Positions 1 to 6,852 are shown, numbered from the stretch's first letter. The stretch is 6,979 nucleotides of DNA from Gammaproteobacteria bacterium (GCA_024679435.1 JAIBDK010000124.1:1-6979), one strand, 5' to 3'. Notes: a model not told the origin generated them from the sequence alone. Program-made: numbers and translations.

Positions 1-826
1 CACTAAAAGAATCCGCCGCTTCGGGAGAATCAATAGCCGGTGGCATCAAATTATCGCTGTAATAATTCACCGCCTTGAAATGGACCAATTCGTCAGGATG
101 AACAGCCAAGGTAGTGATCACCGCCATTGCGGTAACCAGCATCAAAATCACCACCAGACAAACTGGCACAAAAACATGGTTGCGGAACAGCAATCGCGCC
201 GGCTTCCGCATCACCCCAACGAGCAGGACAATCAGAATCAGACTGACAACATGACTCAGTGGAAAAGTCTTGATATTTTCAGGGTTCAAATCCCATTCAA
301 TCTGACTATCCCTCCCGGTAGTCGTGAGGCCAATACCTGTTCCTGTTTCGTTATTCAGCTTTTTTAACTCCGTGCCCTTCAGAGGTTTAAAGCTATCAAA
401 TTGCTCCTCGGTTGTGAGTTCAATGGTTTGATAACCCCGTTGGCTAAGGCTAATTCGATTGAAATCAATTTCACCAGCGTATTCCAACGGGTCAATACGC
501 AAACGATCAACATTGCCGAGATGCGTCAAATAGACACTATATTTTTGCTTGCCCGGTTTTATCAGAACCTGGCTCATATTTGATTCAGTAAAAACTTTGC
601 CTTCATCGGCCCAGTAAATCTTGATGAAGCTGGCTCCGGGCGTCTGCAGCTTAACATCCAGCTCTACCAGCGCTCGAAATCCAAACAACACCAGATACAA
701 AACACATAACACACTGGCAATACTGATTGAGAACATCGACCAGCCGCAAAACAATTTTTCACATGAACTATGGAACAGATTTTCCCTGGTTTCACTTTGA
801 ACGCTAGATGATTTTTCGCTGTTCAC
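1..826 (-). CDS. Multi-spanning membrane protein with HPDE motif, polysaccharide-locus type (N-terminal 275 residues, 3' end outside the window)
   Basis: The reading frame is open from a GTG at 826 to the window edge, so the C-terminal part is missing. A polar, charged N-terminus (residues 1-30) is followed by a first membrane segment (about 31-50). A soluble loop of about 140 residues comes next, probably periplasmic, containing LRIDPLEYAGEIDFNRISLS (109-128). Two further membrane segments follow (about 191-206 and 217-241). Directly after the third lies HPDELVHFKAVNYY (243-256) and then LMPPAIDS. An acidic P-D-E-x-x-H motif after a membrane helix recalls DUF2142 and GT-C-like membrane proteins of polysaccharide loci, where an acidic loop after a helix is often catalytic; that assignment is inference. 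It is the last visible gene of the leftward operon, 26 bases after the small gene before it. The start is uncertain: the frame is closed by an upstream TAA, no ATG lies between that stop and the GTG, the Shine-Dalgarno is weak, and ATG at codon 31 is an alternative. A role as transporter, polymerase or glycosyltransferase cannot be separated here. Confidence 0.8.
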   Translation of the reverse strand, partial: MNSEKSSSVQSETRENLFHSSCEKLFCGWSMFSISIASVLCVLYLVLFGFRALVELDVKLQTPGASFIKIYWADEGKVFTESNMSQVLIKPGKQKYSVYLTHLGNVDRLRIDPLEYAGEIDFNRISLSQRGYQTIELTTEEQFDSFKPLKGTELKKLNNETGTGIGLTTTGRDSQIEWDLNPENIKTFPLSHVVSLILIVLLVGVMRKPARLLFRNHVFVPVCLVVILMLVTAMAVITTLAVHPDELVHFKAVNYYSDNLMPPAIDSPEAADSFS

Positions 827-852
827 TATTGACTCGCGGCGGCTCTCGTATC

Positions 853-1107
853 TTAGCGTGCAGGTAAAATCGATTTAACTTTCTGTTTCAGTCGATGCTG
901 ATTATTAACCCAGATACGCAACCGGAATACCAATTTACCAAACCAATGAACAAACAACAGTGTCAGAAGATTTTTTAAGCCCGGACCTGTATCGAAGTTT
1001 CCCAGAATCGACGTCTTCATGCGGAACCACATGATCGACTGACGCATAATTGAATTCCCCTCAATTTCATAACGGCCATTAAGCACCGGTTTTTTCTTTG
1101 TACTCAT
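853..1107 (-). CDS. Small basic protein of unknown function (84 residues)
   Basis: I do not recognise this protein. It begins with a lysine-rich stretch (STKKK, residues 2-6), has MRQSIMWFRMKTSILGNFD (21-39), then a moderately hydrophobic segment LLTLLFVHWFGKLVF (47-61), and ends in a strongly basic tail (RLKQKVKS, 72-79). The hydrophobic part is interrupted by H and K, so a peripheral or amphipathic membrane contact is more likely than a clean transmembrane helix; this is inference. It sits between the HAD gene (34-base gap) and the HPDE membrane-protein gene (26-base gap) on the same strand, which supports it being real, and its codon choice looks like that of its neighbours. An AGGA lies 13 bases before the ATG, a long spacing, so initiation may be weak or coupled to upstream translation. 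It is not in frame with the HAD gene, so it is not a simple read-through extension. It could also be a remnant of a larger gene. Confidence 0.6.
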   Translation of the reverse strand: MSTKKKPVLNGRYEIEGNSIMRQSIMWFRMKTSILGNFDTGPGLKNLLTLLFVHWFGKLVFRLRIWVNNQHRLKQKVKSILPAR

Positions 1108-1141
1108 ACTACGGAGCCGTTCCTGACTTGTATTTCTTCCA

Positions 1142-3205
1142 TTATTTGGTCACCATGGTACGAAGGTGGGCCCGAAATACCCGCCCGGCAAAAAGGCTGC
1201 CGAACCAGTGCCGAAATCCCGTGGTCTCCCAGGGATTATGAAACAGCTTTGGCATACCTCCGCCTCTCGGTTTGTTAACGCCGTGAAAGTCGTCAAGGTG
1301 ATGCATATATCGAAGCGCACGAATCTCACGACGTTTAGCAAATGCCAGTTTGCTCACCAAAAGATAATTTATCCAGGCACGATAGCCTTCAGTATTACCG
1401 GCGATGATGGTGGACGCAGCACCATAGCGATCTGCAGCATCAAGGATGCCCTGTTGCAGATCCGCATAGTGATAATCCTGTTCCTGTTCAGATTTGCCCA
1501 GAGCATCGGTCATATCACGAAAAACAGGCTCGGCGCTGCCATCTCCCGTTTCCCGGTAGCCCACGGTAGTAGGGTGCGGCGCACGGCAAGCCTCCTCGAA
1601 CAAATCTCGAGCATAAGAAATCGAGCTTGCAGCCAGATCAAACTTACTGCGATCGAAAATCAAACCCTGAATATGGTTGTCCTCATGGGTATCAAATGGA
1701 ATACCCCGAGTTGCGCCAAACAACAGACCGTGACAGTTCGGTCGGTCTTCGCGGTGCTTAATACCGTGATAGAAAAATCGCTGAATGGTTCCAAGCCAGC
1801 CTATATCCACTAGCGCGACATCATTATGCTCATAGAACCCAACACTTTGCAGATACTTTTGCAAAGCGACATTTTTGGGCCCAGTCTGCCGTCTAATCTC
1901 ATTCTGAAAAGCATCGTCCTTAAGCAGCTTTTCGAGTCGCCAGCTATGCTCAGCATCAAAGCCCAGATGTAAAGGACTTAGCGTAGTTTCCCGAGTAAGC
2001 TCATGGCGGGCAAGATGCTCATCAAGGGGTTCGCCCTCGAGGTCAAATATACGACAGACATCATTGAAATTTTTATTCCCCGGTGGCAGAAAGACAATTC
2101 GACAATTATCCCGAGTTAATCCCTGCACGGCACAGGTAGCACCCGCCAGCGCCAGCCGGCTAACATACAAATACTCCACTTCTGGAAGCTGCTCATCAGG
2201 AAACAGATAAGGCATGGTCTTATTCCAAACTTCCTTGAACATCCAACCTTCCCGCGACAGGAAGAAGACCTTGGTGATATTGTTTTTACGGCAATGCTCG
2301 GCAACAGACTGCACAAACATGGCGACCAGTGGACCAATAAAATTATAGCCCTCGACATATAATGAAGAACGCTTAATATTTTCTGCCTGCAACGGCGCCA
2401 TCAATTGCTGGGTAGCTCGACCAAGCCAATATGCCCGGTGGCGACTATAGAAATAGTATCGGGCCGCAATAGCCCGCCGCCGGAACTCCTCCGGGTCCTG
2501 CAGGATAAAACTACGAATCCCTTTTTCAACCGGGCGCAACCCGTCAGAAATTGTGTTATCACCGATGTGAATCCAGCGTTTCGGATCAAGATTAAATTTC
2601 TCTTTCACCAGATCGTAACCTTCACCGGATGCCTTGGCTCGGAAGCTATCCGCCGAGGACACCACCTGTTCGAATTTATCTAACAGGCCTGCATGTTTCA
2701 ACAGGCGACTAATATGGGTCGCCGGAAAATACATATCGGAAATAGCAAACAGGCGCTTGCCAGATTTAACCAGCTCTTCGATCCATTCAAAAATATCCTG
2801 TCGCGGCACCAGCATGGCATTTTCTATAAGAATCTCATAATCTGTTACTCGTTCCAAGGCATCTTCCCCTGCCTTGTCACCAAGGATACTTTTAAGGGTA
2901 TCCATCATCACCGTAGGATAATGAGCCTCATGGTCTGGATGGCTTTTCCCGGTTTCCTCCCGAAAACCCCGTTCAACCTGATTTCTTCTTTTATGAACTT
3001 CCTGCCAGGACATTTCTATTCCCGCCTGTTCTGCAAGGCTGCTGATCAATCGTGCGACCGGGACTTTAACCAGATCCGGATCGTGAACACGGCGCACCAG
3101 TAAAGTATCAAACACGTCAAAACTGACAACATCCACATCCCCAAGCTCACGGTTCGCAGCGTCGATCATCTTGCTGGCTTTATGGAAGGTTTTGAAATTC
3201 ATCAT
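1142..3205 (-). CDS. HAD-superfamily hydrolase-like protein, COG5610 type (687 residues)
   Basis: Residues are counted from the ATG at 3205. The N-terminal third carries the HAD motifs in order: motif I FDVFDTLL with nucleophile Asp30 and Asp33, motif II AISDMY with Ser156, the lysine of motif III near Lys191, and motif IV HIGDN...SDG with Asp216 and Asp221. The cap helices lie between motifs I and II, as in phosphoglycolate-phosphatase-like HADs. The second part (from about 280) has two conserved-looking blocks, FFLSREGWMFKEVW (314-327) and VDIGWLGTIQRF (466-477), which I associate with the large 'predicted HAD hydrolase' proteins of polysaccharide clusters. A phosphatase activity on a sugar phosphate is plausible, but no substrate is evident. 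No signal peptide or membrane segment is seen, so it is likely cytoplasmic. Start choice: the frame also runs up to a TTG at 3274 inside the glycosyltransferase gene, but ATG at 3205 (or 3202) avoids the overlap and leaves a 22-base gap. No strong Shine-Dalgarno is visible for any of these. Confidence 0.85.
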   Translation of the reverse strand: MMNFKTFHKASKMIDAANRELGDVDVVSFDVFDTLLVRRVHDPDLVKVPVARLISSLAEQAGIEMSWQEVHKRRNQVERGFREETGKSHPDHEAHYPTVMMDTLKSILGDKAGEDALERVTDYEILIENAMLVPRQDIFEWIEELVKSGKRLFAISDMYFPATHISRLLKHAGLLDKFEQVVSSADSFRAKASGEGYDLVKEKFNLDPKRWIHIGDNTISDGLRPVEKGIRSFILQDPEEFRRRAIAARYYFYSRHRAYWLGRATQQLMAPLQAENIKRSSLYVEGYNFIGPLVAMFVQSVAEHCRKNNITKVFFLSREGWMFKEVWNKTMPYLFPDEQLPEVEYLYVSRLALAGATCAVQGLTRDNCRIVFLPPGNKNFNDVCRIFDLEGEPLDEHLARHELTRETTLSPLHLGFDAEHSWRLEKLLKDDAFQNEIRRQTGPKNVALQKYLQSVGFYEHNDVALVDIGWLGTIQRFFYHGIKHREDRPNCHGLLFGATRGIPFDTHEDNHIQGLIFDRSKFDLAASSISYARDLFEEACRAPHPTTVGYRETGDGSAEPVFRDMTDALGKSEQEQDYHYADLQQGILDAADRYGAASTIIAGNTEGYRAWINYLLVSKLAFAKRREIRALRYMHHLDDFHGVNKPRGGGMPKLFHNPWETTGFRHWFGSLFAGRVFRAHLRTMVTK

Positions 3206-3227
3206 ATGAAGCGTAATATGCTGACAA

Positions 3228-4139
3228 TTACGGACACAACATCCGGCATAACTTATGGCGAACCCGTCTGACAAATGAAGGCGTCACTGGTCGGGCCGAC
3301 TCTCCTGCTTTTGCCAGCTCCGCACGCACGTCACTTATTTCGTTTTCGAGTTTACGTAACCGATCTGAACCCGTCTTAACCAGGACTTTGAGTTCTTCAG
3401 GTATTCGAGCCAACATATATTTTCCGATAACGTCTAAATCCTGTTCTCGACCCGTTATTGCCGCTTCAGAAAGCGTATTGCCTTCATGGATTCGGTAATA
3501 CACCAACTTGTCTTTTTCCATATAGTGCACTCCACCAGGATGGGCAAGCATTAAACGAAAGATATAATCATAATCGTGGAGATAGCGAATTGGCGCAAAA
3601 CTACCTGTTTTTTGCATAGCGTCCGCTGTCATGAACAAATTAGACGTTGTTACCATAAAATTGCCGTGGAGAAACCCGGTATACATATCACCACACCGAT
3701 GATAATAATCCCTGTTGCTTTGATGCCATATATTCCAGCCAAATTCTGGGTCGGTAAACTCGACATTATCATCTGATATCGGTATCACATCGCTGATTAC
3801 GCCATCAGCCCCTTGCTCCTGACTGTAGTCTAGCATTTTCTCCAGACGGTCTGTTGTGTAAACATCGTCAGAGTTAAGAATCGAAATGTAACGACCCTTA
3901 GCCATGCTCATTCCACGATTAATGGTGTTGTAGGCATCCTGATTTTCCTGCCAGGTATAGGACAGGCGGGAGTCGCTATAGCTCTTTATGATCTCAGCAG
4001 TTTTATCTGTAGACCCATCATCCACAATCACAAGCTCGAGATCATCCATAGTCTGATTGAGCACAGAATCGATGGCCGCACCAATGAAATTCTCGTGGTT
4101 ATAAGCAGGAATGACGACTGAGACAAGGGGAGTGGACAT
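3228..4139 (-). CDS. Family 2 glycosyltransferase (303 residues)
   Basis: This is a GT-A fold inverting transferase that would move a sugar from a nucleotide-sugar donor to a growing glycan at the cytoplasmic side of the inner membrane. The opening VSVVIPAYNHENFIGAAI (6-23) and DDGSTD (40-45) are the standard nucleotide-binding elements. NSDD (89-92) is the metal-binding DXD-type motif. LHDYDYIFRL (187-196) supplies the acidic general-base region, and YYRIHEGNTL (214-223) matches the usual closing block of this family. After about residue 245 a helical, charged tail follows (KLENEISDVRAELAKAGE, 263-280), possibly a short coiled coil, ending in a basic stretch (RRVRHK). No membrane segment is seen. 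It starts 16 bases after the stop of the methyltransferase gene with a purine-rich AGAGAAA before the ATG, which fits translation within one operon. Donor and acceptor cannot be told from sequence. Confidence 0.93.
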   Translation of the reverse strand: MSTPLVSVVIPAYNHENFIGAAIDSVLNQTMDDLELVIVDDGSTDKTAEIIKSYSDSRLSYTWQENQDAYNTINRGMSMAKGRYISILNSDDVYTTDRLEKMLDYSQEQGADGVISDVIPISDDNVEFTDPEFGWNIWHQSNRDYYHRCGDMYTGFLHGNFMVTTSNLFMTADAMQKTGSFAPIRYLHDYDYIFRLMLAHPGGVHYMEKDKLVYYRIHEGNTLSEAAITGREQDLDVIGKYMLARIPEELKVLVKTGSDRLRKLENEISDVRAELAKAGESARPVTPSFVRRVRHKLCRMLCP

Positions 4140-4155
4140 AACTTTTTTCTCTGGA

Positions 4156-6501
4156 CTACTTTTTAAAGAGTCCCAGTGTTGAAAATATTTTCACGCCTAG
4201 ACGAAAGGGCTTACCCGCCTTAATATCGGCGATTTCCTTTCTGGCAAATTTCAAATGATGCAGCGACTTTTTTAAAGCTTCTTCGGTTTGCTCCATTTTT
4301 TGCTCCATTTGCTCCATTTGCCGCTCCATTTGCCTGATTCGCGAAAAGTAACGGTGCCGGGCAATTATGTATTCTGCAGACTCTGCGATACCCATACGAA
4401 CACGAATTACCAGTTGCTCTCCAGGCTTCGCTTCTATCACCTGGTCAAGTTCAAAATTAATTTTTGGAAAATCTGTGCTACTGACCCAGAAGCCAGCATC
4501 TGCCAGGGGCTCAAACCAGGTGCTTTCCGTCTCACAATTGTCGGCAACAATCTGTTCGCCTTTGAGCTGCCAAAGCACTTTTTCATCAACACTATCTTCA
4601 GGGCTGCTACAAGATACTATCTGAATTTCAGAAATTGTATAAAAACCAATTCGATCCGTTTTACGAATATCAAAAGGGTCAAGACGAATGGACTTAATTG
4701 GCCCAGAAAGAGCATCAGATCGAAATATGATCCACTGAGGCTCAGAATCTGGGACCAGGTTTTTTTCAACACTTCGACTAGCATCGAATTCCTGATCAGG
4801 TCCAACCCAGAACAGGGTGCTGTATACATTTCGATCATCGCCGGAGAAATCGAACCGCGTATCAAGTAACTGCTGCACATCCTGTTCACCATCAGCGTTT
4901 ATCGTAGCCTGCTGAAAACGGTTCTCTCTGCAAATAAATTCATCCAGATACTCCGCCAACTGCAATTGTTGACTGCGAAAACCGTAGTCAACAAAAGCCC
5001 AAACGCTTTGCAATTCAAGCCAGCCGAGAAAGTCTTTCATATTTACCCAGTTAGTAACAATGAAAGTCAGCAAAGATCGAAAAAGCAAATATTCTCGGCT
5101 AACAGGTTCGGTAACTTCCCATTCCTGATCAAACAACTGATAACAACCCTTCTTTGCAACGATAATATTGATGGGCAGCATATCAATCTTCAACGATTGC
5201 CCGCTGTTTTTCAGCTCACCAAGATAATCATAGTAGTTTCTAAGCAACACTTCGAATTCTTCACGGCGGGAATAAATCAGTATCGAACGCAACCATTCGG
5301 TAGACAACAGATTACCTTTAAGATATTCCTGATTTTCCAGGACCTGAGTTACAGCGGTAGATAACTGCTGGACAGAAGGTCTGCTGGATGATGGAAAAAC
5401 CGGCGTTTTTTCTACAATATTGGAGCCTTTTCTCTTTCGTGTGACGATCGCAAAATGGTTTTGGCGCGCGGGGCCCGGAGTATGGCAAAAATCAAAATCC
5501 ATAATCTGATCTATCCGCTTCGCGTTATTTCCAAGCGCCAGACAAAACGAATTAGCAATGGTGTTAAGAAAGCCGCCACTATTAGCGGCTTCCCAGGCAA
5601 TTGACTCGGTGGGCGACCGCGTCGCCGGAAGCGCATAGTCCCGGGAACAAATTCCTTCCAGATGATTGAACGCATAGGGTGTCGTACTCGCAAATTCTTC
5701 CCCTAACGTCACCCGGGGTATTTTGTAGTCCGGAAAAGGAAAGCTGAAGCCACAATGCGCTAAACCGGCTTCTCTGGAAATCTCACGCCATTCACTGTCA
5801 CTATAGGTCGCAATGCCTGCAGAATCATGATAGCCATGAATACCAACATATCTTTTGGCATAATGATCTTCGTGATGTCCCAAAATATATTTGAGCCCTA
5901 GGCGGTTTTCGATAGCAACTATAATTACCCCGTCGTCTTTAAGGAATCGCTTTACATGGTTGAGAATTCCAATTGCGGCATCTCTATCGGAATCCGCATC
6001 AGGGTGAAACTTGCTGGCATACTCAATAACTCCGACAAACAAGATTAGATCATAATGTTTTTCCGGATAATCGAGATCATTATAATTGGCATTGATTACC
6101 GACACATTCTCCAGATCTCTGCATCGCATCTTTCCAAGACTGGCACGTATTTCGCTGCCTTCCACAGCGTCAACGGCAATGCCCTCCTCACCCAGGTAGC
6201 GGGAAATAGCCCCGCATCCAGAACCAAATTCCAAAGCATTATGTACAAATGACAAGTCATAGGGCCGAAGAAGATTCGAACGATCACTGCTCAAATGATA
6301 CTCACTGGGCCAGTCAATAATCTTTTTTTGTAGCTCTCGAGATCGGCTGCTCAAGTCTTCGGTATCAGAAAACACCTTTTCCAGATACTGCTCAACCTCC
6401 CTGCCATCAGAGTAATCAAAGCTAACGCCTTCCTGTCCGGGAAGACGATAGATCTGATTTTCATTGATCTGCAGGTTATTCATTTTGACAAGATTACTCA
6501 T
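4156..6501 (-). CDS. Multidomain SAM methyltransferase with kinase-like motif and C-terminal coiled coil, WbdD-like layout (781 residues)
   Basis: The N-terminal domain is a class I SAM-dependent methyltransferase: motif I ALEFGSGCGAISRYL (89-103), the acidic ribose-binding strand end DAVEGS (111-116), YDLILFVGVIEY (150-161) and a later AIENRLGLKYILGHHEDHY (196-214) block that I link to methyltransferases of O-antigen loci. In the middle, DMLPINIIV (440-448) followed by FDQEW (457-461) resembles the catalytic-loop Asp/Asn and metal-binding Asp of protein-kinase/aminoglycoside-kinase folds, but no glycine-rich N-lobe is obvious. SIRLDPFD...ISEIQIV (604-629) looks like a beta-sandwich module. 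Residues 722-760 form a coiled coil with hydrophobic residues spaced strictly 3-4, and the C-terminus (KPFRLGVKIFSTLGLFKK) could be amphipathic. In WbdD the order methyltransferase, kinase, coiled coil caps the polymannose chain and sets its length; a similar role here is inference. It is the first gene of the operon. ATG at 6501 has little Shine-Dalgarno, and the ATG at codon 7 is a possible alternative. Confidence 0.88.
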   Translation of the reverse strand: MSNLVKMNNLQINENQIYRLPGQEGVSFDYSDGREVEQYLEKVFSDTEDLSSRSRELQKKIIDWPSEYHLSSDRSNLLRPYDLSFVHNALEFGSGCGAISRYLGEEGIAVDAVEGSEIRASLGKMRCRDLENVSVINANYNDLDYPEKHYDLILFVGVIEYASKFHPDADSDRDAAIGILNHVKRFLKDDGVIIVAIENRLGLKYILGHHEDHYAKRYVGIHGYHDSAGIATYSDSEWREISREAGLAHCGFSFPFPDYKIPRVTLGEEFASTTPYAFNHLEGICSRDYALPATRSPTESIAWEAANSGGFLNTIANSFCLALGNNAKRIDQIMDFDFCHTPGPARQNHFAIVTRKRKGSNIVEKTPVFPSSSRPSVQQLSTAVTQVLENQEYLKGNLLSTEWLRSILIYSRREEFEVLLRNYYDYLGELKNSGQSLKIDMLPINIIVAKKGCYQLFDQEWEVTEPVSREYLLFRSLLTFIVTNWVNMKDFLGWLELQSVWAFVDYGFRSQQLQLAEYLDEFICRENRFQQATINADGEQDVQQLLDTRFDFSGDDRNVYSTLFWVGPDQEFDASRSVEKNLVPDSEPQWIIFRSDALSGPIKSIRLDPFDIRKTDRIGFYTISEIQIVSCSSPEDSVDEKVLWQLKGEQIVADNCETESTWFEPLADAGFWVSSTDFPKINFELDQVIEAKPGEQLVIRVRMGIAESAEYIIARHRYFSRIRQMERQMEQMEQKMEQTEEALKKSLHHLKFARKEIADIKAGKPFRLGVKIFSTLGLFKK
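4288..4332 (-). repeat. Short in-gene tandem repeat encoding Q-M-E coiled-coil units
   Basis: On the minus strand the heptamer ATGGAGC occurs four times, with its plus-strand copies at 4290-4296, 4302-4308, 4311-4317 and 4323-4329. The repeat distances are 12, 9 and 12 bases, that is 4, 3 and 4 codons. Each copy begins with a methionine codon (Met725, 729, 732, 736), so the DNA repeat period matches the 3-4 heptad spacing of the coiled coil it encodes. Repeats like this can grow or shrink by slippage, and in-frame changes would lengthen or shorten the coil. Confidence 0.75.
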
Positions 6502-6555
6502 ATATCAAATTCAAATCAGAGGGCGTTACTCTCAACATTAATTAAACAAGGGGTG

Positions 6556-6564
6556 ATTATCCCA
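6556..6564 (-). promoter_or_regulatory. Candidate extended -10 promoter for the leftward operon
   Basis: The minus strand reads TGGGATAAT, which fits a TGn extension followed by GATAAT (one mismatch to the sigma-70 -10 consensus). The expected -35 region has no good match, as is common for extended -10 promoters. Transcription would start about 50 bases before the ATG of the methyltransferase gene. This is a weak pattern match only. Confidence 0.25.
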
Positions 6565-6715
6565 GAAAACCCATATCGTTTGCTTGTCTGTGTTGATGTC
6601 GGCATGCTTTTAGGGGTTACGGATAAGTTCTCTTCGCGTTGCACCCAAAAACTACCGCTTTGGGGATTGCCCCACCCCTGGCACAAGAGTATTTTGAGTC
6701 GTATTGGCAAAAGGC

Positions 6716-6731
6716 TGGTGTAAGGGTTGCT
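6716..6731 (+). promoter_or_regulatory. Candidate sigma-54 (RpoN) promoter upstream of the S8 protease gene
   Basis: The plus strand reads TGGTGTAAGGGTTGCT. It has the required GG and GC dinucleotides exactly 10 bases apart, a full TTGCT at the -12 side and a pyrimidine before TGG. Against the degenerate pattern TGGYAYR-N4-TTGCW only one position differs (G for A). Transcription would begin near 6742, leaving a leader of about 110 bases. A perfect TATAAT at 6741-6746 nearby gives a competing sigma-70 reading. Confidence 0.4.
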
Positions 6732-6740
6732 GAAACCGTT

Positions 6741-6746
6741 TATAAT
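6741..6746 (+). promoter_or_regulatory. Candidate sigma-70 -10 box (alternative promoter for the S8 protease gene)
   Basis: TATAAT is a perfect -10 hexamer, but 16-18 bases upstream there is only GTGTAA-like sequence instead of TTGACA, and there is no TGn extension. It lies where the sigma-54 candidate would start transcription, so both cannot be assumed to work; an AT-rich start region may explain it. Confidence 0.2.
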
Positions 6747-6852
6747 AAAAAACGTCAAATTTGAGATATCAAGCGAGGCGAATTTACTAGGCAACCCCCC
6801 GATAGACAAGTTAATAATTTTTTAAGATTTAACATAAGGGAAATTTCACAAT

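Larger units (their letters stand above)
6502..6852. other. Divergent intergenic region between the polysaccharide operon and the S8 protease gene
   Basis: These 351 bases separate two divergent genes and should hold both promoters. No convincing gene is present: the only longer open frame, on the minus strand, starts with TTG, has no Shine-Dalgarno and resembles no family. The centre (about 6640-6700) is G/C-tract rich with a small dyad, TTGCC near 6667 and GGCA near 6680. The 50 bases before the protease are AT-rich with an inverted GTTAA/TTAAC pair (6810-6814 and 6829-6833). No intrinsic terminator or riboswitch fold was recognised. Confidence 0.7.

Noticed and set aside
80..367. 95-codon open frame on the plus strand at the left edge
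   Set aside because: It is opposite the HPDE membrane-protein frame, which has clear membrane segments and continues to the window edge.
1166..1813. 215-codon open frame on the plus strand
   Set aside because: It lies wholly opposite the well-supported HAD gene and its translation has no recognisable motif.
3206..3274. Upstream extension of the HAD gene to a TTG start overlapping the glycosyltransferase gene
   Set aside because: The extra 23 residues (cysteine-rich, no family motif) would overlap the glycosyltransferase end; the ATG at 3205 gives normal operon spacing.
4288..4869. 193-codon open frame on the plus strand starting in the repeat
   Set aside because: It is antisense to the methyltransferase gene; its leucine/histidine-rich start is just the reverse reading of the Q-M-E repeat.
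6679..6684. TGGCAC, a perfect sigma-54 -24 half-site
   Set aside because: At the required distance there is TT where GC is needed, so the -12 element is missing.
6516..6809. 97-codon open frame on the minus strand in the divergent intergenic region
   Set aside because: It starts at TTG without a Shine-Dalgarno, spans the region expected to hold both promoters, and its protein shows no family motif.
6810..6833. GTTAA/TTAAC inverted repeat before the protease gene
   Set aside because: It has a five-base arm in very AT-rich sequence, which is expected by chance, and there is no GC stem to make it a terminator.
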